DNA of 64,000 nucleotides from Leguminivora glycinivorella (Eukaryota; Arthropoda; Insecta; Lepidoptera; Tortricidae), in NCBI RefSeq assembly GCF_023078275.1, contig NC_062990.1, positions 4,045,549-4,109,548 on the forward strand. Reading direction: 5' to 3'. How positions within the stretch are numbered: position 1 is the stretch's first letter; each line of letters begins with the position of its first letter. A program made the position numbers and the translations under genes. The notes below the pieces were generated by a model, which worked only from the letters and a program-made list of their open reading frames with translations, had not been told where the DNA came from and made no database searches. Positions 41,971 through 53,156 of this stretch are shown piece after piece.

Positions 41971-44503
41971 GTGATGGGTCGTCGGTAAAATACTCGTTAC
42001 CAGTATTTTTCCATTTGGGAATATTACCTGTAAAATACCAATCTTACCGGTAATATTACCAAAACCGGGTAATATACAAAATTTGCGATTTTTATGAGAC
42101 GCGATGGTTATTTTTTTAATTATGTATTACTAAATCGCCATCATAAAACTTAAAAAAAAACTCGTAGAGTGCCTCGGGGAGTAAATTACCAATCTTACTA
42201 GTAATATTCCCAATAATACCGAGTAAATTACCAGTCTTACTGGAAACATTCCTTTCCTATATTGTCACCAACTGCAAATATACTTCGTATAATTTTGTGG
42301 TATCTCGTGGCTTGTTGCAGATAAATCTAATATTTGGATATTTTGTCCCTGTACCATTAAATATAAAAACTATTTTACTACTGGGGTTACTTTGATACTT
42401 GGGGTTACATTGATAAAAACTTCGTTTTATCTTTAAACGCAAAATTCTACATGTCCCAACGCATCTGTCCATTTTTAGGGTTCCGTACCAAAAAGGTATA
42501 ACAGGAACCCTTATGGTGTTTTTAACGGCGTTGGCACTATCGATAGTTACTATTACCATTAGTTGCACTAACGCAGTGAAGAAGTATGGTCGTGGGCAGT
42601 GCAAATAATTTGTCAAAATGTAAGTATAGTTTATCGGTATTTATCATGTTCAAATAACTTCTAAACTAACTAAGTGGGTATTAAAGTAAAAGGTTCACAG
42701 TGAATATTAGCTTGCCAGAAATATGTTTAGGTATAATCAAAATCATTGTATTGAGTTTTGTGTTATAATTCAAACTAGGCATTTTATTACTAATTACTTA
42801 GTTTGTGGGGTGTCTTTTATCACCTGCATGGGGTAACATTGACCATATTTACACAAAGTTGATTGTTGTGTATTATGTCAAGGTACTTATTGAGGCTGAT
42901 AATTTCATCTCTTTTTGTGATAAATATTGAGACAATCTTAAATAAAGTTGATTTTTCGAAGATGGTAATTTATATTTTTGATCAAAGTAACCCCAAAATA
43001 GCATTAAACAGTTGTAACTTTTGAACCTGCGAAACGATTTTTATGTTTCCTTGAGATAAAATACTTCTGTAAGGGGTTACATTCGATTACCAAAAAATCC
43101 TAGTCTTCGTCTTTTTTTTTCCGTACATTATTTTGTTAGCCTTTCTAGATTTTTAGCAGCGAAAGACTAAAAAAAGTTGATGTTCCCATTGTTTTTATTA
43201 AATTTAGAAGTTAGAGAAGTTTAAACTATAAACTGATCAATGTAACCCCAGTTTACGGTACCTATCTATTGTAATACTTTAATGCAAGTCTGCATTAGGT
43301 ACCCAATAACTTTGTGTTAACTATGTGTTGTTGTACCGAATAGGTAATGTGAAAAAAAAACGCGCCAAGTGCGAGTAGGACGGCCGCTTTTTTCTCTCTC
43401 TTTTGTACTCGGAGGTACAGTAAGAAGTGAAACTCCATTATCGGACCATTTTTCTACTATTTACAGTTTAACGAAAATTTGTTAGATGAGATTTAAGCAA
43501 AAATAAAATACTAATACCCTATTAATTTTCTACTATTTACAATACATAAACTAATCTGTGTGCCTACGGCTGTGTAACCCTGCCTTACCACCTTTCGGTT
43601 CTATGGTCCTGGTTCTACTGGTGATAGGAAATATGGAGTATGCAGGAAAATTTTTAGCTGGGAAAAATCATAAATGAAAATGTTTATACAGACAGACACG
43701 TTGCTACAGATGTAGTGCAAAGCCAGCAGCTGTCTAACCCCGCCTTACCACCTTTCGATTCTGGAACGGGTTATTTATTGTCTCTTTTCTTAAATTATTT
43801 CAAAATAATTAAAAACAAACATTTTTGAGATACCTATAATTCTATAATAAGCTCTTTCATGTGATAGTATGTAAGAAACTTTCATTCAAAAATCTTTAAG
43901 TTTTAATTTTTACATTACCCCCAAAAGTGACCCCTATGATAGAAATGTATTAATGTAAGTTACATGTCCGTCTTCGGGTCATAAGGTTACATACGTCTAT
44001 CAAATTTCAAGTTATTCGATTCCGTAGTTTCGGAGAAAATTAGCTGTGACTGTGACAGACGGACGATGATCCTAAAAGGGTTATGTTTTTCCATTAAAGT
44101 ACGGAACCCTAATATTGGTACGGTACCTTAATACAACAAATTAAAACAGATTTAAAAAAAATTCGTTATATTTTCGCCATATTATTCCTTAAAATTATGA
44201 TTCATTGTAACTTTCATATCATACCTCTATAGTAATATTACCAGTAAGATTGGTAAAATACTCGGTAGTATTGGGAATATTACTGGTAATATTGGTAGTT
44301 TACTAATTGACGTTAGGTAGGTAATATTTTTTGTTATAAAACAGTGCAACATTTGTATCCTTTGTATCAATAAACACAAAAGAAATATTTTTTATCTATT
44401 TTTATGTCTATATTTCTCTAAATTACCGCTAAGTGGTAATATTACTAGTAACATTACTGGTAAAATACTCGTTTTAGTAATATTACCGGTAACGACCCAT
44501 CAC
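41971..44503. mobile_element. 2.5-kb non-autonomous element with TA flanks, several nested repeats
   Basis: GTGATGGGTCG at the left and CGACCCATCAC at the right, with TA at 41969-41970 and 44504-44505. Subterminal zones are dense in GGTAATATTACC-like motifs. Nested inside are copies of the GGGTTCCGTA repeat (from 42476, with an inverted end at about 44099-44111) and an element with ACTGGGGTTAC / GTAACCCCAGT ends (about 42380-43256). No transposase frame. Confidence 0.68.
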
Positions 44504-45254
44504 TAAGTAGGTACCCGTCATCTCGTCATCTAGGTACATGCTTCCGTTTCATATCACCCCTCACACAATCCATCCATCTTTTTTTTAACTCCCCCGGGCG
44601 TTATAAGTTTGACGTGTCTGTCTTTTTGTTTGTCTGTCTGTCTGTGTGTGTGTGTCTGTCTGTGGCATCGTAGCTCCCGAACGGAAGAACCGATTTAGAT
44701 TTCGTTTTTTTTGTTTGAAAGTTGAGTTAGTCAGGAGTGTTCCTAGCCATGTTTCATGAAAATCGGTCTACTAGGTTGGGGTTTTTTTCAACATTTAAAT
44801 TTGTTATTCTCTCCCGTTTATTCCTTCCACATTCATTCATGTGAAAAAGATATAGTAATATAATACATTTAGTGCGTCTGGGTCTTAGAGTTTTAATTTT
44901 CCAGAGCTTTACCCCGCCTCTCATCTCTCAACCTCGCGTAAAACAAATTATTGTCAGGTTTACAGCATGTCTAGGTCTGATACAGGTCTAATCCCGTCTA
45001 GAACTTTCCTAGCTTAGCCTTAATACTGTGGAGATAGTGTCTGTCTGTAATTTTAGGTATTAGACATCCTATTCTGAGCAAAAAATAACTGAATTTTATT
45101 TTTCTACTATTCTCAAAAAATATGTTTGTTGTGTATTTAAAAGTTTCTTAAGAGTTGAAAAGAGAAGGAGTTAAAGTTGAGTGACGTCATGGCTAACTCA
45201 TTTACTTCTTATCTTTCTACCTCACTAATTATTCAAATAGAAATTGGACTTTAA
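44504..45254 (+). repeat. Intergenic with a dispersed repeat at 44575-44790
   Basis: CCCCCGGGCGTTATAAGTTT, TCTGTCTG runs, GGCATCGTAGCTCCCGAACG and TTTCATGAAAATCGGTCTAC are typical of a common lepidopteran repeat. No gene in the remainder. Confidence 0.55.
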
Positions 45255-45325
45255 AATAACTAAAGACGATACAGGAGCGAAAATGCTAAAATGGAGCCCC
45301 TTTCAATTTGGGAATTTTAGTTGAA
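45255..45325 (-). repeat. Short dispersed repeat R3, copy 2 (inverted)
   Basis: GGAGCGAAAATGCTAAAATG and TTTCAATTTGGGAATTTTAG are the complement of 33480-33560. Confidence 0.6.
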
Positions 45326-45329
45326 TATA

Positions 45330-45571
45330 CTTATAGGACATTCTTACACAGATTGACTGAGTCCCACGGTAAGCTCAAGAAGGCTTGTGTTGTGGGTACT
45401 CAGACAACGATATATATAATACAAATACCTACTTATATACATAGAAAACTTCAGTGACTCAGGATCAAATATCTGTGCTCATCACACAAATAAATGCCCT
45501 TACCGGGATTCGAACCCGGGACCGCGGCTTAGCAGGCAGAGTCACTACCCGCTAGGCCATACCGGTCGTCA
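45330..45571 (-). mobile_element. tRNA-derived SINE, copy 6 (inverted)
   Basis: Complete: CACAGATTGACTGAGTCCC body, inverted B box (GATTCGAACCC) and an A-box region ending ACCGGTCGTC. Confidence 0.86.
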
Positions 45572-46397
45572 AATTTACCGAAATGTTGAGAATTTGTACA
45601 TTGCTATTCGCCAACGTACATCCGAAAAACTAGATGGATTGTAAGAGCGTTGTCAGCCTTTAAGATGAGAGTTCTCTCGTTGCTTGAACATTTTTTATGA
45701 CACAGGAACTGTATTAATAAAATTACCTACGTATGGCCATAGTATGGTAATTAGATAACTATAATTAAACCCATAGATAGACTATAATTCGTTTCGGAAA
45801 TACATATGTTTTAAGATTGAATGCAAAATCGGACGATACCAGAACATAAATAAAATGAAGGTACTTTACATAACTACACAAAAACAGCCGTAGCTATTTT
45901 AAAGACTACTTATCCATTCTGATTCCAAGCACCTTGATTGCTCTTAAATATATCTACACAATTTTCAACCTCAAGTCAAAGAGAGTCTGTATACATGTAT
46001 ATGGTGGCCATTATAAATAAAAGACAATCTGGAATGTAGGGACGCTTACCACCTGCCGGCCAAGCCAACGTAGCAATCGGTGACGCTACGCGGCTATCGA
46101 AATGCAGTCGATTTTCGCGAGAAGAATCACCAAAAATATATTTTCTAAGGTAAGTTAAGGTAAGTAAAGTTTTCCTATTCAGAATCATGACCGCATTTCT
46201 TTTTTTTTGCCAATAATTTTTTTTTAATTGTTTTAGGGAATTTTAGGTCAATTGTACTCAGAATCACGAGTAAAGTACTGTACAATCTCACTAGGAGACA
46301 AAAAGTGCCCCAGAATTTCCATACATTTTTGTTACTTTCCTCTTTTTTTACCCCATACCCAATTAAACTGGGTTGTGTGCGGTTATTATTATTTTCA
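45572..46397. other. Intergenic, no gene seen
   Basis: No supported gene. The frame 45976-46188 has no recognisable features. Confidence 0.5.
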
Positions 46398-46399
46398 TA

Positions 46400-47167
46400 C
46401 AGTGAAACCTGGTTAAGTGGGACCTGGATAAGTGAGAAACCTCTTTAGCTGGGACCCAAGGTGCGGTCCCGGCACTTTCGCACCTATTTACCTCTGTTAG
46501 TGAGACAAAACAGACCTCTATAACTGAGATTAGCCTTTTCGATTTTTTAGTCACATTTCCCTCTATTAGTGAGACAGAGTTTGTATTTTACCTCTGTTAC
46601 TGAGACTATATTTGAAATGTACATTCACTTAATTGTTTGTTAAGAATTTTATAGAAATTTACCTCTGTATCTGAGATACAGTCAATCTATGACCTCTGTA
46701 ATTTGGACTTTATTGAAAATCTATTTCCATATTTTTAATAATTCTTAGCCCATCTGTAAATTACGCGATTGATTCTTTGTGTTTAGGTGAGTTTAAGGGT
46801 TTTCTTGGTTATTTTATGTAATTAAAACTAAAATTTGGATTTGTAACATAAAAATTATAAAAAAAATATAACTGTCATTATAAAATTTCTATGACACAAT
46901 GACATTAAAGTCTTATATATTATTTAAAGACAAGGCTTATTTACCTTTTCTTTTAGCATGCAACTAATAATACCTATATGAAAAACACCTTATCACCTCT
47001 ATAACTGATACATCCCCCTATTCTGGCCTCTATTAGTTATACCCTCTGTAAGTGAGACAAACTTTGTATTATACCTATCTAAACTGAGACCCTGAATAAG
47101 TGGAATACCTCTTTAAGTGAGATAAATTTTGTCGTCCCTTGAAGTCTCACTTATCCAGGTTTCACTG
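46400..47167. mobile_element. pogo/mariner-like element (768 bp), TA duplication, internal TIR-like repeats
   Basis: CAGTGAAACCTGGTTAAGTG at the left faces CACTTATCCAGGTTTCACTG at the right, flanked by TA (46398-46399, 47168-47169). Inside, a phrase like ACCTCTGTTAGTGAGAC recurs at least eight times along the element with drift. No transposase. Confidence 0.85.
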
Positions 47168-47289
47168 TATATGTTTATTGTTTATATAAATATATATTAT
47201 TATTTATGTATTTAGGTATAAGTATTGCATTCATTTTTAGAGTAGGGATGTATATTATGTGTACATATATATACCGATGCACTTTAGTT

Positions 47290-47455
47290 GTTTGTCACCA
47301 TCTATTTTCCTCTCTCAGTTATTCTAAGGTTAGCTGGAAGAGATCCCTTAAAGGGATAAGCTCGCCTTTGTACATAACCATTATAATATTCTCTGTGCAT
47401 GTAATTTGTTCTGTACAATAAAGTGTTTACTACTACTACTACTACTACTACTACA
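47290..47455 (+). repeat. LINE 3' end with (TAC)n tail
   Basis: TTAGCTGGAAGAGATCCCTT, AAAGGGATAAGCTCGCCTTT, TCTGTACAATAAAGTGTTTA and then TAC repeats: a 5'-truncated LINE of CR1-like style. Confidence 0.7.
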
Positions 47456-48112
47456 ACATGTACGGAAAATGGTAACAAAATAAGAAACAATGGTATGGGA
47501 CAATTTTCTTAACTACTAGGATTGAAGAAGCTAGTAATTTTGAGTAGAAATAGCATTTTTTTTTTCAAAAATATCACACTTCATAAAAGTGGCAAAAAAA
47601 AAAGAAATGCTCATGAGTAGTGTAATATGGTCCGTACTGGCACAGCTCGGGGTATGTACAAACACACCTTACAAGCACAGTGTTCTGACACACCTCGATT
47701 AAGGTTGAGTTTCGCGTTCGATTCGACCTCTTATCATTAAGGTTGAGTTTGGCGCATTGTTGGCACAAGTTCAAGGCGTGGGTTTAAGATTCATCTGATT
47801 GTAATTTGCATAAATCATAGCAATTGAGTGATGATTTATGTCGTATATTTTAATTATGTTACCATATGGTTGATTTGAATTTTTTTACTCGTTTCCAAGA
47901 GCAAGGTACTACATTGATGGTTACTATAAGGATGAAATTTGTTAGTACCGCGAAATACCTCTTAGAGCGTCAATGTGACGTCAATGTGGTACCTTTCTCT
48001 TGAGAACGACGTGAATATATAATTATGTTTTTGTTTATGTGAGTGGGGAGGAATGGAAATGAAATAAAATTGTGTATATGCTTAAATTGTATTTTATTTC
48101 TTAAAAAATACA
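47456..48112. other. Spacer that must contain the left end of the Polinton-like element
   Basis: Between the last host LINE tail and the PolB stop. The true terminus cannot be fixed because the matching inverted repeat at the other end is outside the window. A ~31-bp inverted repeat (47890-47920 with 47978-48008, arms around GCAAGGTACTACATTGATG) forms a possible stem. A duplicated phrase TTAAGGTTGAGTTT occurs at 47699 and 47738. Reverse-strand polyadenylation signals for PolB lie at about 48060-48098. Confidence 0.5.
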
Positions 48113-51100
48113 TTACGCATTGCTATTGTTTATACTAAAGTGTCCCCAGGGTAGGGTCTCGACATGATCCGGTGTGATGTATCGCTTGTTGTCTAAGCCG
48201 CTAAGCGTTTTTTTCTTAACTACCCTGGTGAAAAGTTTGTGGCGTGAGCTCACGATGTTATACATTTCGTCGTACAGTTCGCTGTCTAAATTTAAACAGT
48301 TTCTGTACTCGGAAAAATGTATCCTTGCGACCACTGCAGCGGTCACACCTTTGCTCTTCTTCACACACTGCACTTCATCTTTTTTTTTCTTCTTCGTAGG
48401 CACTTCGTCATCATCATCATCATCATCATCATCATTATCATCATCATCATCGCTATACGACTCTAATGAGTACGCATACATTTTCGATCTAAGTCCTACG
48501 AACTCCGTTATGATTCTCCCCTTTACTTCGTCTTTCATTACTCCCACCACTTTTTTATTTACTCTAGGTAGATTATAAATATTATTATCTGCAAGATCGG
48601 AGGTGTCGAATCTCGTGCTTACATCGGGTTGAATGTCTTCATAAAAATCATTAGTGTCAATTTCGTAGATGAAAGAATCAGTGTCTGTATATAATAATTT
48701 ACACTTGTCACTGTCGTATTTTTGCATCATATAGTCGTAGTGAAACTCGTACATTAGAGTTTTTGATAGTTCTAATATTGCAAAGCCAGCATAAGTTGGT
48801 TTATTATATTTAATTTTAGAGCTGTTCAACTGTACTGCGACCAAATCATCAGTAAAAATTGTACAGCTGTGGAAATGAGGTTTTGCTATGTATCTCTCCA
48901 ACCCAAAATGTGGTTTACTAAAAGATTCAACATCTTTCCAAGTCTTGCAGAATTTAACATTTAATCTCTTTTCGATGTTTTCGATACTCTTTCCAAAAAT
49001 GCTGTTTACAAACAGCTTGTACAAATCCTTTTCGAATGTGCTCGTCGCTTGTGCTCTTTTTTTAGAGTTTAGTTCAACGTATGGTTTTAGCCATTGCTCC
49101 TGACGAAAGGAAAGTATCCTATGAATTTTTTTTAAAACAAGTCCTTTCGATATCGCCTGTTTTAAATTAAGTCCGTGAATTACATAATTGACCTTATCAT
49201 CCAGGGTTAAGAGTAGTTTTCTCGTCTCGGATCCAGGAGGGCATTTGGTTTCAGCGCAAAAAGGATAGTCGTGATGTGAGTCGTGAAGCTCCTTGGGGTA
49301 TGATAAATCCACCTCCAATATGTAGCCCACGAGCGAGTCGGGTTGGATCATGCCCACGTCAAATGCTTCAATTTTGTCTTCAGATAACCACTTGAAATTA
49401 CTAATTGGTAGGTATTGAGTCATCGCCCAACCATATAGATTGTTAACGTCTAAATATGTAATAAATTTATCCTCCTTCTTAGAATCATATTTCTTCATGT
49501 ATTTATTATTGGCTAAAGAATGACGCTTCGACACCTGACTGACGCCGCCCCTAATGCCGGCCTTTATGAATTGGATCATTTCATAATCCGTCATGAGTTC
49601 TAGTTTAATACCCGTGTAGCGTAGCATGGCGCTCCACGAGAGACCGGGAGCTGTGTAAAAGTGACAGGGGTCCAGTTTGTAGGCTTCGAGACACACCAGT
49701 CGAAAATTTTCAAACACCTCAGCCAACAGGAGCACGTCCGTTTTCAGATATAAGTCACTGTACTCTCCCAAGGTTTTTATTTTAAACTTCTCCCAAACAT
49801 TGAGTGCGTGATGGTAATCTACCTTTTCGATATGAGAATCAGTCAGTTTGCTGTAGAATTCCTTCCTTGTCGGCAAGGTTTCTTCATCCAACTTTGCCCA
49901 GCTGTCTAGATATTCATATGGGAACACTCCTTTACGGGACAACAAGTCGAAAGCGGTGTCCGCATCAATATCCTGCGTATACGTTGGGAGGTGTTTGGGT
50001 AGAATTTTGAACTGTTCTCGAGTTAGATTTTTCACAAGTTTATCTAGGCTGCTACCCAGAAATTTGTAAGAATCTATGAAGCGCAATTGGAATTTTTTTC
50101 TAATCTTTTTATAAAAGGATATGTACTTCTCCTTTGTGTGGGGTATGCAACCAATTTCGCCATCTTCTTTGGCCAGCTCGGTGATAAACAAGTGACTGTC
50201 ATACCCGCTCAGGTTGTGAAAAATTACAGGTAGAAATTTGGGTATCACATATTTGAGATTACACTTATTGTGCGCTTTTCCACGTATTCGGCCTGTTAGG
50301 TGGCAGTGATCAATGACAACGCTGCTGTCAATGCCCAAAGGCTTTTCACAAATGTGACACTCGGTGGAATTTTTGTCTCGTTCGCACATAGTGTTCAAGT
50401 CCATACTAATTGGGGGAGCTGTGAGAATGTTATATATGATGGCGGCGTTTTCATAGAGTGTTTCCGCAAACACTTCTACACAATCTTCCCCTCTATATGA
50501 GACAAATTTACACAAACTTTCGTCATAGTCGCAATGGATGTACAATGCAAAACTGCACGGTATGTGTCGCGCGACATTGAATGTATTTTTAGACTCATTC
50601 TGTTTCCTGGATACTGGTGAAAGGATCGACTCAAAATCTGCATAAATTACAAAAGGCACCTTGTACTTGCGATGGTATTCGTCAAACTCGATTATCTTAT
50701 TGTTTTCGTCAGGTAGTATTGGCAATTTTTCTCCACACCCCATTTTTTCGTGTAGATTTAATTTTTCTTCGGAGCGAAACTTTTGCAGACAACCATCGCA
50801 ATAAAACATTTTCGACGTTTTCCCACCCGTTTTCGAACACATATTTAGCAGTCGCGACATACTGTTTATGGTTGAAAAGTGGCAGGTTTTAAGATTTTCA
50901 TGAAAAAGTAAATGGACTTGCCTGGTGGAAGCATTCTTTTCCTTGCGTGATATGCGTAAGGGGACAATTAGGTGCTGCTTATCCTCTTTGTCCAGCCCGT
51001 ATACGTTGATTCGAATGTTATTATTATTTTCAAAAGTTTTAATGTCCTTTAATTGAGTGGGGAATGTGACCCCTGTCCAATCTAAACAATCCTTGTATTT

Positions 51101-51775
51101 CAAATATTTCGAAACGCGAAAAGCATTCTTATCCTGGGGATATAACGCTGCAAGTACCGCCCACATAAAGCACGAGTCGTCATTATTTTGTACATTGACA
51201 CAAGCCTTTTTGACGGTAACCCAGTCGGGTAGACTTATATGTTTCGCACTTCGCAGTGGGGAATAGTGGTTGATGTTTAAGTCCAAATACTTAATTTTCT
51301 CCAAGGCCCACCCACTGTCTCGTTCCTGAAATTCTTCCATCTTAGCCGTAATGGTTGTGAGCACCGTGTGAAAAAAGGCTTCGAAGTCCATCGCGCAGTC
51401 CAATGTTGTAGTTTTCATGGTGAAGGATTTCGTGTCGCGTATTATCTCATCGCCTTTCTCGCTAACGAGACATTTCATGTAGTCCCCCATTACCTCAACG
51501 TGAACCTTGATTTGGTTACATGTAGAGATTTCGTATTCTAATAGTTTCTTCACAACGTCTCTGGTTGACCCGATAAAGCCCTCGGGGTCGAGCGAGTTTT
51601 CTTTAATTGCTTCAAATCGATATGTTATGATTCGACACTTGAACGCAGATTGAACCACATATACAGCACCTTCAGATGGATCTCGTTCTGACAGCAGCCG
51701 ATGACGGGGAAAGTCAGTATGTTGCATAAGCTGACCCACAGGAACATCTTCATTGCAATACTGACAGTGATGCAT
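48113..51775 (-). CDS. polB: Protein-primed family B DNA polymerase
   Basis: A 1220-residue replicative polymerase that would copy the linear element using a terminal protein. An N-terminal C2H2-like finger (HCQYCNED, about 4-25) is followed by a second finger (FYCDGCLQKFRS, 324-347). ExoI is at FVIYADFES (375-383), then a zinc-binding module resembling endonuclease VII (CHICEKP...VIDHCHLTG...AHNKCNL, 473-507). ExoII is NLSGYDS (521-527) and ExoIII YLKTDVLLL (676-684). Polymerase motifs are DVNNLYGWAM (776-785), KLFVNSIFGKS (920-930) and YTDTDS (1029-1034). A 15-residue acidic run (1109-1123) from a GAT microsatellite interrupts the C-terminal region. All catalytic aspartates are present and no frame break is seen. 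Residues 190-310 form an extra module conserved in related polymerases, function uncertain. Confidence 0.95.
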   Translation of the reverse strand: MHHCQYCNEDVPVGQLMQHTDFPRHRLLSERDPSEGAVYVVQSAFKCRIITYRFEAIKENSLDPEGFIGSTRDVVKKLLEYEISTCNQIKVHVEVMGDYMKCLVSEKGDEIIRDTKSFTMKTTTLDCAMDFEAFFHTVLTTITAKMEEFQERDSGWALEKIKYLDLNINHYSPLRSAKHISLPDWVTVKKACVNVQNNDDSCFMWAVLAALYPQDKNAFRVSKYLKYKDCLDWTGVTFPTQLKDIKTFENNNNIRINVYGLDKEDKQHLIVPLRISRKEKNASTRQVHLLFHENLKTCHFSTINSMSRLLNMCSKTGGKTSKMFYCDGCLQKFRSEEKLNLHEKMGCGEKLPILPDENNKIIEFDEYHRKYKVPFVIYADFESILSPVSRKQNESKNTFNVARHIPCSFALYIHCDYDESLCKFVSYRGEDCVEVFAETLYENAAIIYNILTAPPISMDLNTMCERDKNSTECHICEKPLGIDSSVVIDHCHLTGRIRGKAHNKCNLKYVIPKFLPVIFHNLSGYDSHLFITELAKEDGEIGCIPHTKEKYISFYKKIRKKFQLRFIDSYKFLGSSLDKLVKNLTREQFKILPKHLPTYTQDIDADTAFDLLSRKGVFPYEYLDSWAKLDEETLPTRKEFYSKLTDSHIEKVDYHHALNVWEKFKIKTLGEYSDLYLKTDVLLLAEVFENFRLVCLEAYKLDPCHFYTAPGLSWSAMLRYTGIKLELMTDYEMIQFIKAGIRGGVSQVSKRHSLANNKYMKKYDSKKEDKFITYLDVNNLYGWAMTQYLPISNFKWLSEDKIEAFDVGMIQPDSLVGYILEVDLSYPKELHDSHHDYPFCAETKCPPGSETRKLLLTLDDKVNYVIHGLNLKQAISKGLVLKKIHRILSFRQEQWLKPYVELNSKKRAQATSTFEKDLYKLFVNSIFGKSIENIEKRLNVKFCKTWKDVESFSKPHFGLERYIAKPHFHSCTIFTDDLVAVQLNSSKIKYNKPTYAGFAILELSKTLMYEFHYDYMMQKYDSDKCKLLYTDTDSFIYEIDTNDFYEDIQPDVSTRFDTSDLADNNIYNLPRVNKKVVGVMKDEVKGRIITEFVGLRSKMYAYSLESYSDDDDDNDDDDDDDDDEVPTKKKKKDEVQCVKKSKGVTAAVVARIHFSEYRNCLNLDSELYDEMYNIVSSRHKLFTRVVKKKTLSGLDNKRYITPDHVETLPWGHFSINNSNA

Positions 51776-52269
51776 GTTGCCGATGATGATGATGATGATG
51801 ATGATGATGTCTATACAAGCACAGACTTTCTAGTAAACTGAACTACGATTGCGACAGAGTATACCTTTTATTCATCTCGACATTGTTCTACGAACTATGT
51901 TTTACCAGCAGCGGCGGTGGTGGGGAGTGGGGAGAAAATTATCTCTATTTTATGCAAATTGCTGTATCGATCGTGGTTATTTTTTGCAAAATGAAATTCG
52001 CGTTTTGGGCGTGTATAATAACAAAGCGGTTTGTAGAACGTGTTTTATTACTCATAATTACATATTTTAAAAAATAGGAGTGGTGAAATCCGGATACAAA
52101 CCGAGGATAATTAAATTGTTATCTCATGTACGATCGAGCCTATAAAATTAAGTGGTTTGATTTTAAAACTAATTTAAATGCTAATGCTAGTAACTGTGTG
52201 GGTTGTGGGAAATTACAATAAAAGAAAAAAATATACAGTTCAAGAGTTTTATTGTGAGATAGGTATAAT
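51776..52269. promoter_or_regulatory. Intergenic region with PolB core promoter
   Basis: On the minus strand a TATA-like GAATAAAAGG (51865-51874) lies about 30 bp upstream of an arthropod-type initiator TCAGTT (51836-51841). An ATC microsatellite in the leader (51781-51810) precedes the ATG at 51775. Short plus-strand open frames here have no ATG-supported features. Polyadenylation signals for the next gene (AATAAAA, minus strand) lie near 52240-52250. Confidence 0.5.
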
Positions 52270-53133
52270 TTAAAAAAACAATGACGCATTAAATAGAATA
52301 TCAGCAGCGAGGCACTTGAGTTCACAATCCACCACAGAGTTAGGATCGCACAGAGTGTCCATGAAAAGAAAGGCTTGCGTCACAGTATCTGGTTTTTTCA
52401 TTTTCAAATGCCTCTTGAAAAAATTAAAACGATTCTCGTATATGGTTTTGCTCTTGTTCAATTGTCTGATTTGCGCAGTCACACATGCTATAATTTTTTC
52501 AATATTCCACCAGTCGGCGCGTCCAATCAACAGTGTATGTTGTTCATAATCGTGTAGTATCAATTGAGGCCCCGGTGAGGGGGCGGCGGCGGCGGCGGCG
52601 GCATCGGCGGTTGTCTCGGTTTCGGCTGTTGCTTCGGTGGTGGTGGTAGAGGAGGTGAAGGATGACGTATCAACAGCGTGTAAACACTTATTGGTGGAGC
52701 GTATATATTCAGCGGTTGAAGTGGAAGGGTTTATGAGAAAGTTTCTTATCGCTTCAATTTTATTCATGTCAGCAATGAAGTCAAACCATTCGTTTTCACT
52801 TATTGTCACCCGGTCATCGAATGTGACAAACGGTTTAAATTCGACCTGTGTTCCAAAAAGCTCCAGTTTAAGATATACGCACACATTGGAGAATGGTCTT
52901 GTTGAGAGTGGTTGCGGTGGTGTAGGCGAATGCTGCTGCTGCAGGTATTGGTGTTCACTCACGCCGCCTCCTCCTCCTCCAATCCGATGAATGTTATACA
53001 CACTCTTGGCCAATTGACAGCTGTTTGCAACAATGGAGCTCACGTATGAAGGATAATAATAGTGATAGTGATGCTGATAATCCATTTTATGGTTTCTCAA
53101 ACTGAGACGACGAGTGTTCTTGTCAAAATCCAC
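52270..53133 (-). CDS. Conserved Polinton-element protein of unknown function
   Basis: 287 residues, or 271 if the second Met (MDYQHHYHY) is used. A low-complexity N-terminus (His/Tyr run, six glycines, Pro/Gln) is followed by a core YLKLELFGTQVEFKPFVTFD and ISENEWFDFIADM, a Ser/Thr/Ala-rich linker with Thr and Ala runs, and a C-terminal region ending in ADILFNASLFF. I have a recollection of similar core motifs in other insect Polinton-encoded proteins but know no function. It starts 24 bp downstream of the capsid gene stop on the same strand, so it may share a transcript with it. Confidence 0.75.
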   Translation of the reverse strand: MDFDKNTRRLSLRNHKMDYQHHYHYYYPSYVSSIVANSCQLAKSVYNIHRIGGGGGGVSEHQYLQQQHSPTPPQPLSTRPFSNVCVYLKLELFGTQVEFKPFVTFDDRVTISENEWFDFIADMNKIEAIRNFLINPSTSTAEYIRSTNKCLHAVDTSSFTSSTTTTEATAETETTADAAAAAAAPSPGPQLILHDYEQHTLLIGRADWWNIEKIIACVTAQIRQLNKSKTIYENRFNFFKRHLKMKKPDTVTQAFLFMDTLCDPNSVVDCELKCLAADILFNASLFF

Positions 53134-53156
53134 CAGGAAACTGACTGACTGACTGT

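Noticed and set aside
48174..51266. Plus-strand open frames opposite PolB
   Set aside because: Short shadows of the 1220-residue polymerase frame with no features of their own.
51849..52077. Small hydrophobic plus-strand proteins upstream of PolB
   Set aside because: One starts with TTG, they overlap each other in different frames, and the region is the PolB promoter.
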